Shown: positions 47,711 to 60,133, counted from the first letter of the stretch. The stretch is DNA of 64,000 nucleotides from Rhizophagus clarus (GCA_015698045.1 BLAL01000261.1:496001-560000), one strand, 5' to 3'. Notes: generated by a model not told the origin, from the sequence alone. Program-made: numbers and translations.

Positions 47711-48538
47711 ATGTCAACTAAAAAATCACAAAATACCGCTTCCATCATAAATCCTAACATAACTTCACTCAAAACTAATTCAAATGAATCAAAATATCTC
47801 AACAATGAAGTAGATGATAAAGTACAAAAGATACAACAATCATCAAAACATCAAGATGACGATGACGAAGATCTTAGTGATTTAGCCAATGGAGGTTGGG
47901 AAGATGATTTTACAGATAATGAAGAAGACGATGTGGAAAGTAGGAAAGAGTGGGAAACCTTAGAGTTTTTATGTCAGATAAGCAAGACGAGATTAAATAA
48001 AAATGATTCTTATAAAGATGGAGATGAAGATGTTGAAAATGGAAATGATGATATTAAAGGCGGAAATGATGATATTAAAGGCGGAAATGATGATGTTAAA
48101 AATGGAAATGATGATATTAAAGGTGGTGATGTTAAAAATGGAATTGATTCAAAAAATGATTCATCAATTATTGACGGCAACCCGGAGGAAGATGATAATG
48201 ATTATGATGATGATCGTGATAATGGTTCTAATGATAGTGCTGTCGAAAGAAATGGGACGGAAAAGAATATAAAAGATAGCGAGGATAACGAGAATAACGA
48301 AAATAACAAGATCAAACATAATGAGATCATATCATCTTCGATCCCAGCTTTTTCGGATGTAAGTGACCCTTTGGCTAATAATATCGAACAACCTTCATCA
48401 ATCCCTCAATCGAATATTGAAAACAGAAACAGAAAGAGAAGATCATCGGAGAATGATAATGAAATTGGTGTAGGCACTCTCCAGAAAACTAAAAAACCAA
48501 AAGATGATAGTCTCGAAATTGAAAAGGTCCATAAATAA
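47711..48538 (+). CDS. Acidic low-complexity protein, unknown function
   Basis: A single open frame of 275 aa with normal start and stop. The N-terminal part holds DDDDEDLSDLANGGWEDDF and the tail of a possible short folded segment (SRKEWETLEFLCQISKTRL). The middle has five degenerate copies of a 7-residue unit GNDDIKG (48040-48140), then Asp/Asn/Glu-rich sequence. The C terminus has basic clusters (NRKRRS, KKPKD) that could be nuclear signals. I do not recognise a family; acidity plus basic clusters suggests a nuclear or chromatin-associated protein, as inference only. AATAAA-type signals follow at 48618-48632. It is the only likely host gene in the repeat block. Confidence 0.6.
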   Translation: MSTKKSQNTASIINPNITSLKTNSNESKYLNNEVDDKVQKIQQSSKHQDDDDEDLSDLANGGWEDDFTDNEEDDVESRKEWETLEFLCQISKTRLNKNDSYKDGDEDVENGNDDIKGGNDDIKGGNDDVKNGNDDIKGGDVKNGIDSKNDSSIIDGNPEEDDNDYDDDRDNGSNDSAVERNGTEKNIKDSEDNENNENNKIKHNEIISSSIPAFSDVSDPLANNIEQPSSIPQSNIENRNRKRRSSENDNEIGVGTLQKTKKPKDDSLEIEKVHK

Positions 48539-49605
48539 TGATTAGTTGGCCATATCTAATGTACATATAATTTCTTGTCCATCGAATTTATTTTATATTA
48601 TATCTTTATTTATCGTAATAAATAATAAAGAGGCTAATTCAATTTTGAAAAAGTACGAATATCCTGTTAATATTTGTCAAAGCTTCTCGTCTTAAATAAT
48701 AGTTTTGATCTTTAATAATTATATAAGGATGAGTGATTAAACAAATCCCGAGATTCTTGTCGATAGGATCATAGGATAGTGGAATGATGAGGATCGGACT
48801 GATTTTCAATATTGTGAATATAACTTTGCTTCTTGTAAATAAAATGAAAGGGAGAGCGTTAATATCCGTTATTGCCGTGCTGTTGTGTAATAAAATTTAA
48901 TCAAGATTTCCGAGTTTTTACTAATCCATATTTTTTCTTTGATACTTTCGTTTACTCGTTTCGGAATTAATTGACTTTATTGTCTTAACTACTTATAGCA
49001 TATATACACATTAATCGGTTCCACTTATATGTCAATAATAATCATTAATTAAAGTTTTATGCTAATGTACTTACAGTTAACCCTGATTACGATGGTATTT
49101 ATAGTTATGGTATTAAATTTCCACAATTGGCAGTTTAAATTTAAAAAACGGTATTTTTCTTTGTACTAATACAGTACAGGACACAAATTCACATGCTGAG
49201 AAACAACTCGGCACATTTATAAAAACAGAATATGATAAGAATTATGTTGTTAGATTCGGAGCACTGATCCATGTACAGCGGTATATGATTTTGTTTTATC
49301 ACGCGAAGTTTAAAAGAACAATTGAATAGGCTGAAAGCATTATCTGTTTTATTATGTATATGCATGCAGCTCTATAAATTCTAGAAATTATTTATGAAGT
49401 TGATGATCATAATGAAAGATTACCTTCGTAACTTAAGGAATATCGTGTAAAATATTTATTTGCACAAAATTTGTTTGGATTCGTAAAAATAATCAATCGT
49501 ATGAAGTATCAGGAAACGTTAATATGTTCGATAAGCTTGTTGAAAAGATTAGAAGTAAATAATACAGTAATATTGATCATTATTATTATCAATACAGTGC
49601 GGGCC
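48539..49605. other. Spacer without recognisable gene
   Basis: Moderately AT-rich, no ORF of note. A few blocks (49190-49330) have balanced composition and could be decayed coding sequence, but no frame is convincing. Confidence 0.4.
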
Positions 49606-49712
49606 TAAATACGTAAAAGTTTCGGTAAAACATTCAGAAATTTCAAGGTATTTAACCTTACCTTCTTTAACAAATTCTGCCATGGGTTTGACGGTCTCTT
49701 TAATATGCCTAA
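49606..49712 (-). pseudogene. Aldo/keto reductase fragment
   Basis: The minus strand reads HIKETVKP then MAEFVKEGKVKYLEISE and CFTETF in one open frame. This matches the aldo/keto reductase segment between the active-site His strand and the next helix (family type: ETV.AMAELVKEGKVRYLGLSE.SAETL). Nothing on either side continues the protein, so it is a solitary exon-sized relic. The highly conserved Gly of YLGLSE is Glu here. Confidence 0.6.
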
Positions 49713-50723
49713 TTATTGAAGAGCATATAAGGTAGCAATTTAGGCAAATTTAAAATCAATCAATTATATCTAATTATATGATTTACTTAACTGTTAATAT
49801 TTGAAATATCAGATATTGAATGCGGGTGGCTTTTAGCTTGTTAATATTGAAATAATAGAATTATGGACACTTGTCATAAATAATGACTAGATTTCGGTAT
49901 ACTTAGATGTAGACTCAAGTATAAATAAAACTATTTTGTTTCTTAATTAATGAATATATAATATTGTTGTAAAGGTACAATTAAATCTTGATAATTTTGA
50001 ACTAAATGATTTGAGAAGAAAGATTTCAAAAAGAATCAGATATAAAATTGCAAGACTACCAAAAAAGATCTTATAAGTATCTTTTACAAAATTAACTTCA
50101 GCTTAGAAATTTGCTCAGATAAATATTTTTTTCTTTTTTTTTTTTTTGGTTTTTTAAAACTAAATTGATTACTATTCCAGAAAATAATATAATATTAATA
50201 GTACTAAAAGTAAAAAATTTTAATACAAAAATATGTCTTAAATAAAATTAATAAATTATTAATTGTATTGAAATAATTAGTACAATTCATTCTAAATGGA
50301 TAGATATTTTATTATTTTTATTTAATTTATAATTGCCTGAAATTAAAGAATAATATATCTATATACTTTAAAATTTTTATTTATTTATTTATATAAATTT
50401 CTTTATAATATATTATTTAATAATATAAAAGATCCATTATTTTAAAAATTAAAAATAATTACCAATCACATTTTTTTTTTAAAAAAAAATTTTTTGCTTT
50501 AAATTTACTAATAATGCTTATTTTTTAATAAATAATTTAATAATATAAAAATATTTAATTTCTTATATATATATATATATATATTTATTTACTAGAAATG
50601 TATAAGACTAATTTTAACCCAGGATGATTTAACCAGGGTGATTTAATTTGGTAATTTTTATATGAGAAAATTATTATTTACTGGATGATTTTTACTATCA
50701 TGTGATCAAATATAAACTCAATC
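49713..50723. other. AT-rich spacer with (AT) microsatellite
   Basis: No gene is seen. An AT dinucleotide run lies at 50564-50584. At 50615-50650 the sequence ACCCAGGATGATTTAACCAGGGTGATTTAA occurs, and a related phrase (GATTTAACCCAAGTGATTTAACTGG) reappears at 52268-52295. Confidence 0.45.
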
Positions 50724-52300
50724 ATGTATAAACATTTCACAGATTATTTGTTTATCACAGTATTTCCACCAGTCTATTACTTTTCTTTTGCCTTTAATGT
50801 TTTAGACTTTGATTTTTTAATTTTTAGCATTGTTTTTATTTGGTTTTATCTTTTACTAATTAACCATTTCTTCTTTTTTTGTAGGTTCTTTAGTGTTTTA
50901 ATAAACAGTAAGTTTCAGATATTCAGAATTTTAGAAATCTATTTTTTTTTACAACTACTAAACAGTCTTTTTTCTTTTTTTTTGGTCAGGTTTCTTCTTG
51001 AATTTTTTCTTGGATCTCCTGAATTTCTTTTTGGGTTTATGCTTATGTTCTTTTCAGGTTTTTTGGATTTCTTCTTGATATGAGGTTTTTTTCACATTTT
51101 TTTCCTGTTTCTTTCATGAATTTCCTTCTGGATTTTCTCTTACATTTTTACTTGAGGTTCTTTTTTTAACTTGCATTTCTTCTTAAATTTCAGTTGGTTT
51201 CTTCTTTCTTTTTGGTTAGGGTTTGTTCATTATAAAAAATTCGTTACTATAACAAGTGAAATAACTCAGTATTAGTAAAAATCACGTGATTTATCAATCT
51301 GATTCATTTTTTTAATAAAAAACATTTCTCTTTTTTTTTATTTTTTCTTGCTATTACATTTCCCTTATTTTTCGTTCCTATTCCTTTCGTTCTTATTCTT
51401 TTCATCCCTTTTTCCTTCTTCTATTTTTCATCTTCCTTCCTTTTCTTCTTCTATCTTTTATCCCCTCCCTTTTCTCCTTCTATCTTTCATCTCCCTTCCT
51501 CTTCCTCTTCGTCTTCTTCCTTTCCTCTTCTTCTATTTTTCATCCCATTCCTTTTTCCTCTTTTCCTTCATTCCTATTTCTTTATCCTTGTCGCATTTCC
51601 CTTTCCCTCTTTCTTTTATTCTCTTTCCTTTTCCTTTAGGGTTCAGAAATCTATTAAAAGAAAATGAAAAGTTGGTTATTTTTTATTTATTAGTATGTTA
51701 CAATTTTGTTTAAACTTACTTTTCATTTTTTTTCTTTAGGTTCTGAATAGTTTATAATAGAAGAAAACAAAAAAGGTTAGCATTCCTTAGTTGTATTTTA
51801 TTGTAATGTCGTTGTAATGTCAGCTATACTTACATTTTCTTTTATTTTTTCTTTTGATTTCTGTAGATCTATTAGGGGACAAAACAGAAGGTTGCTACTA
51901 TTTCTTTATTATCATTTTGTCACATTTTGTCACATTTTTTTTTTAGTGTTAGATTTGGAGTTATTAATAATGTATTGATTTGATAAATAAAAAAAAAATT
52001 CATTTTACTGAAAAAAAATTCACTTTATTTTTGAATTTGTTTTCAATCTTTATTTTTTATCTCTTCTTTATTTTATTCCTTTTTTTCTAATCACTTATTT
52101 ACTTGTTTAATTTAATTAAAGAATCATTCGTTTTAATTGTTTATTACTATAGAACTGGTAGTTTATAAATGTATAAATTTTAGTTTTAGTTTAACATAAA
52201 TAAAATTTATCACAAAAATAAAAATTAGCCAATAAAAATTAGCATATCAATAAATTTGTAAATTTATTATAAGGGAAGGGGATTTAACCCAAGTGATTTA
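50724..52300 (+). repeat. Pyrimidine-rich region with acceptor-like repeats
   Basis: 51346-51640 is a CT-rich tract. Before and after it, T-rich runs ending in TAGG recur (near 50884, 51218, 51636, 51735, 51861). The last three lead into GTTCAGAAATCTATTA-, GTTCTGAATAGTTTATAA- and ATCTATTAGGGGAC-type blocks of 35-45 bp with AGAAAA.GAAAAG ends. The layout resembles the array at 43.6-44.06 kb. A TCACGTGA lies at 51282-51289. Related GATTTAACC phrases border the region on both sides (50630, 52268). Confidence 0.45.
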
Positions 52301-52396
52301 ACTGGAGGGGGGGTAAGTTAGCAAGACTCTTTGCAAATAATATTAAATATTATTATTATAAAAAATTTTATTATATTATTAAAGAATAATACTATA

Positions 52397-52553
52397 TGGG
52401 ATCTTTGTAATAGAAAGGTACGAAATTCAAAAAAAAATAAAAATTTAATTAATATTAAATTTACACTTATTTTAGTATAAAAAACATAATTAGCATATAA
52501 AGTAAATTTAAAAATTTTTTTGAGTTTCATACCTTTTTATTGCAAAGACCCCA
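52397..52553. mobile_element. 157-bp MITE, copy A
   Basis: TIRs start TGGGATCTTTGTAATAGAAAGG and, on the other strand, TGGGGTCTTTGCAATAAAAAGG; each element end abuts TA. The centre is TTTAATTAATATTAAATTTACAC-like and nearly identical in copy B. Confidence 0.8.
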
Positions 52554-53780
52554 TATATCATAGGCCATAGTATTCTGAGTATCTTGCAAATTCCTGAAAA
52601 TTGATCTTATATTACTATGTTAATAACTCAAATTTTTATTATGAATAAAATGTATTTAAAAGGTTATATAGTAATCAGAAAATTATTTTTACATAATATC
52701 TGGATAAAATTAGATTTATTAAATAATAAAATTAATAGAAAATAAAACTTTTTATCAGGTGAAAGAGAAGGGATATTATGATGCATAGAAGAGTATTATG
52801 ATTCACAATATATAGTACATATTACATTATATTTATTTACTATAGACCAATTAAATTTAATAACCAATCAACTTATATTATATTATTTTTATAAATATAA
52901 TAAAAGATTTTAATTATCTTCTTCTTTTTTTTTTTTTTAATAATATATTATATATTACAAAAACTTATTTTCCTTAATATGCAGCAACTATATTGTAAAT
53001 AAATTGTAATTATATAATATAAACTACATAGTGTAAATGTAATTGTATAATGAAATTATAGTAAATATTTAATTATTACATATTAAGAAAATTAAGTTTT
53101 TGTAATATATATAATTATTTTTAATAAAAATAATTTTTTTTTTATATTATTTAATAATATATTTTTTATAAAATTATTTGTATTATACTGATATTATAAA
53201 TAATTATAAAAATAGTATTTAATACATATAAATATTAATTATTAAATATTAAATAATTAATAAAATTAATATATATATATATATATTTTTTTTAAGGTGC
53301 TAAAATCATATAAGATTTATTAATAGATTAGGTAGAGTAACTAAAACCTGTTAATACAAGAAAATTATACTTCCAATCAAAGGCCAGTCTTGATATACAC
53401 TAAAAAATTAAACAAATAAAATGAAAAAAAAGAAAAGAGGAATAAAAAAAAGAAATATTCTATCACTACTAGTGTAACAAGGTAAAATTCTACTAATTAT
53501 TATCTAACTTTGAGACTGTTTTTGAATAAAATCCATTAAAACTTTTTTAATTTCAACAATTTCTTCATGCAACTGTTTTTTTGAAAGTTTTTTTGAAAGA
53601 AAAATGTTTTTGTTCTATGATATGATAGTCTTCGATGTCTTGGTCTTCTTGTCTGTTTTATATCCAATAAATGATTTACCTGAATCCTTTTTCAATAAAA
53701 TTAATATATTATTTAAATACAAATTAAAATAATAATAAAAAATTTAATTATTAAAAAACTTTTTATAATTTACTATAATA
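52554..53780. other. AT-rich spacer between the two MITE copies
   Basis: No gene. It includes a T run at 52926-52939 and an AT microsatellite near 53272-53286. A less AT-rich patch at 53330-53690 shows no open frame; short minus-strand phrases there (for example near 53480-53660) look like decayed coding sequence but cannot be assigned. Confidence 0.4.
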
Positions 53781-53938
53781 TGGGATCTTTGCAATAGAAA
53801 GGTATAAAACTCAAAAAAAATTAAAAATTTAATTAATATTAAATTTACACTTATTTTAATATAAAAAAACATAATTAGCATATAAATTAAATTTAAAAAT
53901 TTTTTTGAGTTTCGTACCTTTCTATTACAAAAACCTCA
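53781..53938. mobile_element. 158-bp MITE, copy B
   Basis: Same family as 52397-52553, with about 90% identity by eye over the whole length, flanked by TA (53779-53780 and 53939-53940). A decayed partial copy is at about 22045. Confidence 0.8.
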
Positions 53939-53956
53939 TATAAATTATAAATACTA

Positions 53957-54375
53957 GAGCTTCAAATTTCTGGTTTAGTTCTGTTTTCAGTTCCATTTTC
54001 AGTTTTGAACTTAATTCCTTACCGGATGTTTTTCAGAATAAGGTTTTTATTGAAAAATGTTTTCAGAATCATCTTTTAACTGAAAAACATTTTTTTAGTT
54101 AAAAAACTTCATCTGAAAATATTTTCAGTTTGAAGTGTTTTTTGAAAAAATGGTTTTAATTCCATTTTTTGATCCAAAAATGAAACTGGAACTAATTTTT
54201 CAAACTGAAAATGTTTTTTCAGTAGTATTTTTTAACTAAAAATATTTTTGGTTAAAAGTATGACCTGAAAATGTTTTTCAGTAAAAATTTTAGGCTGAAA
54301 AAATTTTTGGTAAAATTTTATATCAGAGAGCCAAATCAGAATTGAAAACGAAACTGAACTGGAAATTCAAAGCTT
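53957..54375. mobile_element. Foldback MITE, family GGGCTTTGAA, copy 3
   Basis: 419 bp with ends GAGCTTCAAATTTC and reverse complement AAGCTTTGAATTTC. Flanks 53945-53956 and 54376-54387 agree at 11 of 12 positions (ATAAATACTA shared). The interior again uses CAGTTCCATTTT, AACTGAAAA and ATTTTTGGTAAAATTTT. Confidence 0.75.
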
Positions 54376-54411
54376 TAATAAATACTAAATTTTATTGCTA
54401 TTTTTAAATTA

Positions 54412-55175
54412 TTATAATAAATTATAATCAATAATTAATTTTATAATAAATTATAATCAATAATTAATTTTATAATAAATTATAATCAATAATTAATTTT
54501 ATAATAAATTATAATCAATAATTAATTTTATAATAAATTATAATCAATAATTAATTTTATAATAAATTATAATCAATAATTAATTTTATAATAAATTATA
54601 ATCAATAATTAATTTTATAATAAATTATAATCAATAATTAATTTTATAATAAATTATAATCAATAATTAATTTTATAATAAATTATAATCAATAATTAAT
54701 TTTATAATAAATTATAATCAATAATTAATTTTATAATAAATTATAATCAATAATTAATTTTATAATAAATTATAATCAATAATTAATTTTATAATAAATT
54801 ATAATCAATAATTAATTTTATAATAAATTATAATCAATAATTAATTTTATAATAAATTATAATCAATAATTAATTTTATAATAAATTATAATCAATAATT
54901 AATTTTATAATAAATTATAATCAATAATTAATTTTATAATAAATTATAATCAATAATTAATTTTATAATAAATTATAATCAATAATTAATTTTATAATAA
55001 ATTATAATCAATAATTAATTTTATAATAAATTATAATCAATAATTAATTTTATAATAAATTATAATCAATAATTAATTTTATAATAAATTATAATCAATA
55101 ATTAATTTTATAATAAATTATAATCAATAATTAATTTTATAATAAATTATAATCAATAATTAATTTTATAATAAA
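54412..55175 (+). repeat. 29-bp minisatellite, 26 copies
   Basis: The core AATCAATAATTAATTTTATA starts at 54426 and recurs every 29 bp up to 55151, that is 26 copies. I see no substitution between copies in the core. It directly follows MITE copy 3. The unit is pure A/T except for one C. Confidence 0.95.
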
Positions 55176-56700
55176 TAAAAATTAATTTTAAAACTACAAA
55201 AATAAAATTATATTTTTTATTATAAATACTATAATTATCATTTGATTTGTATAATACTAAGAATATTAAGTCATCATTTCATAATTTTTATTAATTTTTT
55301 TTTTATTATTTACTTTTAATTTTTATTATAATTTATAAATTAATTCTTAAAATCTATTTCTAAAAACTAATTCCTAAAAATTGATTCCTATTTAAAATTC
55401 TAAAAACTTTTAATTATTGATTTATATTAAATAAAAAGTAATATTTTTATTTTATTTTATTATTTTATTTATTTTTTTTTTATTTTTAATTATTTTTTAT
55501 TTAAATCTTTAAATAAAAAATAGTATTTTTTTAAGGATTTCTTAACTTACTTTACATTAATATTTAAATAAAACTAATATTTTATATATATATATTTATA
55601 GAATTAATCTAAATTAAAATTTTATAAATTTATAGAATTTAATAAAAAATATGAAAAAAAATATGACTTTATTTCATAACTTTTAATTCAATTTATATTA
55701 TATAATTATCTTATACTGACTAATAAAAAAAAAATGATTTTTTGCTTTTAAAATAATAAAATATATCCTATAAATATACAAATAATATAAAAGTCAATAA
55801 TAATAATAGGTTTTTAAAATATTTAATAATGAGTTTATAATATAACTAAAAATTTTTTATTATTTACATATTAGATATAATAAATAATTATTTTTTTTAC
55901 TTTTTAATACTTATTATTATGTAAAAAATAATAAGAAATTATAAAAATTTAAAATTATAGATTAAATTTAATATAATTTATTTGTTTATTTTTTATATTA
56001 TATTTTAAAAAATTTTAAAATTATTTTAAATAATAATAAAAGTTTATTATTATTAAGATAAATTTTATTATTCAAATATCTGAAAAGATGAAAAGACTTA
56101 ATATAACCTTTATTTTTTATTAATAAAAAAATTTCTTTTTAATACTATTAAAATCATCACTACTTAATTATTATTTTGATAAATTTTTTTTTGATTTAAA
56201 TTATAATCTATAAAAAAAATAATTTTTTTTTAAAGAATAAATAATTTATTACAAAAATAAATAATTTAACTAATATTAAACCTATTTTTATAAAAATATT
56301 ATAATTAAATATCATTTAAATTTTACTTTTATTTAAATATAAATTTGCCTAACTTAAATAATAAGATATCAAAATATATGATTTTTTTTTTGAAATTTCA
56401 TATATATTTATTAAATTGCATATAATAATATTGTTTATTGATCATTTTTATAATAGTTTTTAAAATTTTTTATAAAGATGATAAAATAATTCAAGTTAAT
56501 TTTACAAATGCTTAAAGTTTTGAAAATTTTAAAAAATAATTCGAAATAATTAATAAATAAAAAAATGAAAAAAACTTTTTATTTAGTTTATATTTTAAAA
56601 TAAAATGTATTAAAAGTACTTTTTAAAATAATAGAAAAATAAATATTTTTTATTTAAAAAAAAATAGTGGTTTATTATATTTTTAGTAGTATAAATATAT
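55176..56700. other. AT-rich low-complexity sequence
   Basis: About 1.5 kb with very low GC, short A and T runs and no ORF. No repeat boundary could be fixed. Confidence 0.5.
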
Positions 56701-56934
56701 AGTATTTTTATTGTTTTTGCTTATTTATATTTATTATATAGTATTTTTATTGTTTTTGCTTATTTATATTTATTATATAGTATTTTTATTGTTTTTGCTT
56801 ATTTATATTTATTATATAGTATTTTTATTGTTTTTGCTTATTTATATTTATTATATAGTATTTTTATTGTTTTTGCTTATTTATATTTATTATATAGTAT
56901 TTTTATTGTTTTTGCTTATTTATATTTATTTTTA
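56701..56934 (+). repeat. 39-bp minisatellite, 6 copies
   Basis: AGTATTTTTATTGTTTTTGC starts at 56701, 56740, 56779, 56818, 56857 and 56896; copies are identical except the last end. Because 39 is a multiple of three, the array opens a 74-codon frame that is not a gene. Confidence 0.93.
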
Positions 56935-59900
56935 GTATTTTTGGTAGTTTAATTCAATTAATCAACAAATTATCTAATTACAGTAATTTGAAAATAATGA
57001 TATAAATAAATTAAATAATGTATAATATAAATTTTTTTTTATATTTTAAATATTATATATTAATAAATATAAATAAAATAATAAATCATTTTCAATCAAT
57101 AATAATTTTAAAATTCAAGAACATTTAATTTTTAAAATTTGTTTAAAATAAAATAAACTATAATTTTTTAGTTATTATACTAAATATTTAATAATTTATG
57201 TAAATCTTTAAATTGTATAAAATTTATATAAAGTAAATAATTCAAAAACTATAATATTCAATAAAATTACTAATAAAAAAAAAAAAAAAAATGAATTATA
57301 ATACTTGATTTATTATACTAATAATATATATTTTTACAAAATTTTTTTATTTTATCATAATTGATAAATAAAAAAATTTAAAATTAATTTTATTATTATT
57401 ATTAAATATCAATTAAAATAATTTTTTAAAAATATTATCATTTAGTTTTATCTATATTAAGAATAGTTAGTTTTTATTATCAATTAGACAATTACTTAGC
57501 GAACCCCAATCCTGAAATAGTCACAACACCTGCAACCAAAAATTCCAGATTTACTTACAGTAAAGAATTCTGTAACTAAAGAATATAACCTGGTACGCTA
57601 AAAAAAAAAAAAAAATCTTATGACAAGTTGCTCTCATGACTTGAACGAATCATAATTGGTGGTTAACACTAATATAATTACTTTAACTGAAACGATTATC
57701 GGAAAATTCTTTATTTAGGCTGAATTACAAATTTATAATAGGCCCTGTGACTATTGTGACCTGTCAGGTCATGCAATTTTTTGCTGGCCAGCATTTTTTA
57801 ATGTCAATAAAGGTTACAATTTTAAAAATATTGCTTATTATAGACAAACTTAAATCTAATCTGATTTATCCGAAAGGTGGGGTTGAAAAAAAAATTGCAA
57901 TTGTTTCCAACCTTTTTTGCCAAATAGGTTTATCAACTTCCTACGTATTTGTTTTCGGTAAATTCAAATTCACATAATCATATGAAATATTATCTACTGG
58001 TGTTAATATTATAACGTTTATATTCTAACGATATGAAGATAAGTGGTTAAGGACCCCTAAGAAAATTTAATAAGATACAAACTTGGTAATGATTTATGTG
58101 TACGAAGTAAACAACCGAAGAAAATAATTAATTTTTTGTGTTTGAATTAGGAGAACCCTGAGTGGACAATTACTTTCGTTCATATGATCAATATAATCTG
58201 TCAATTATTACCAAAAAAAATTGCATGGACCCATGGGTGCAGAGTACATGATGTATATCAGCCAAATTTTATGCAAACCCCCTATCCATGCACCCACGTA
58301 GATAAATTCACGTGATAATTAGGTTAAAATATATGTATTTGCTAAAAAGTTGGATAAATATTCACCTTTAATAACTCTTTATTACAAAAGATGGAAACAT
58401 CGTATCTGTAAAATATCGAATATTCTTTCTTACTTTCTGAATATAAATGTGTAAAATTTATTTCAAATTTGATAAATAGAATAAATAAAGTTCTTGAAAT
58501 CTATTAAAAATGTAAATAAATAAATAAATAAATAAATAAATATATATATATATACTGTATATAGTATATACTGATAAGAAAACTGGAATCAAATCCGGAT
58601 CTACCAAAAATATTTATGATCGATGTTTTAAACTGCAAGTTTCAAATCGAGTTCTTTTTCTCTTTTTTTATTCTTTTTTATAAAAATTTATAGATTTTAT
58701 TAAGGGATTGTTTATAGGCACTTTCTTTATTTAAATATTATTGTATAAACCATAACGGAGTTATTGAAATTTTTGCTTACTGATAAAAAACTTGAAATGT
58801 TACAAGTTTTATTTTTAGTATTGAAAATCACATGTCACAAAACGCGCGTAATATTTTTAGTAAATGATTTTTTGGCGTGACAAAGATTTATCAAAAAGAT
58901 GAAATAATAAAATGAAATCATCGTGCTTCATCGTACTTCATCGATTCTTTGTAATGATAATAATAAAATAACATCATCAAGGAAATATTAACGTCAAAAT
59001 CCGACGTTGTTTCATTGGTTTCATCGCTATTGAAACCAAAGCATATGGTCAAACTATTCAAAATAATTAAAAGAAAAATTATAGGTTTTTAATATATTTA
59101 TTATTTTTTTTTTTTGTTAATTATTTATTTATGTATCGGCAACTTGCATATTATGAACTTCTAAATTAAATTACTTTGTGGTTAACCACTAAGAAGGACC
59201 TTTGTTTAATATAAGCAGGGATAAGTACAATGACCTTATTCATGTAACTTGTAAGATATAAATACGTGAGATAATAATAATTGATAATAATTCCGTATCT
59301 AAAACCATAATAATTATATCATTATTATCATTATATCATTGATAAATAAGTACAAATATAATTGTGATGTAAATCTAATCTAAATCTAGGTTATTATTTG
59401 GAGCCCCGGTAACAATTGTCAATTATGTGTAATAATAACAATCTGTTGAAAATTTACAGGATAGGAAATTGAAATAAATTCCGAAAAGAAATTCTTTTTA
59501 CGAAATAACTAATATTGGATGTTGGTGTTACGACAAATATTTTTTAGAGTATTTTCATTCATACTTTCGGGAAAACATCAATTTTCCGTTTGATATCATG
59601 TTGATATAATCTATAATCATATAAATATAAACTCAAACCTTTAAGTAAATTTAAAACTTTTCTAGTATGTAAAAAAATCTAAAACCTAAAATAATAAATC
59701 TCTTTCTTTTCTTATTGAACATCGAAAATTGGATTGTTTAAGCCAATAATATTATTGCATTTCAAGCAAGTTTCAAAGGTAAGAAAAAAAGTTTCGGGAA
59801 TTAATGGTAATAATTTCTAAGTTTAGATGTTTAGGGGTGGGAAATAATCTGAAACAAAAAAAATTATATTCTTGTTTCTTAATGGTTATTAATTTGTATT

Positions 59901-60133
59901 CATTCAAATAAAAGAATATTTCATAATTTTATAATAACCAAAAAATCTTCGGCGAGAACTGTGGGGTTATGCATACGGACCAAATAAGTGCATTGTATTA
60001 ATTCAACAAAGGTAATTTAGTATTCCTGTATACAAAATAATGCATATTTTTTTGTATATATAAATTGAATTTTTCCGTCCTTGAAAAGTTTTTTGGTAAA
60101 TAGTAGTATCGAAAAAAAAAGAAAGAAAAAAAA
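56935..60133. other. Spacer leading to the TPR-MBL gene
   Basis: AT-rich to about 57480, then more balanced. A 76-aa ORF at 57747-57977 has no family. An imperfect palindrome with CATGGACCCATGGGTGCA and CCATGCACCCACG lies at 58224-58300. TCACGTGA is at 58308-58315. A (AAAT)n(AT)n microsatellite is at 58515-58560. No gene is recognised. Confidence 0.45.

Noticed and set aside
48003-48272. 89-aa Met/Lys-rich ORF
   Set aside because: Out-of-frame reading of the GNDDIKG repeat of the 275-aa gene.
51348-51713. 121-aa Ser/Phe/Leu-rich ORF
   Set aside because: Comes from a CT-rich tract; no conserved motif.
54412-55175. CRISPR-like regular repeat
   Set aside because: Units are contiguous with no spacers, and the genome is eukaryotic.
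56711-56935. 74-aa hydrophobic repeat protein
   Set aside because: Created by a 39-bp minisatellite; no start context or homology.
57747-57977. 76-aa plus ORF
   Set aside because: No motif and no plausible neighbouring exons; kept only as part of the spacer description.
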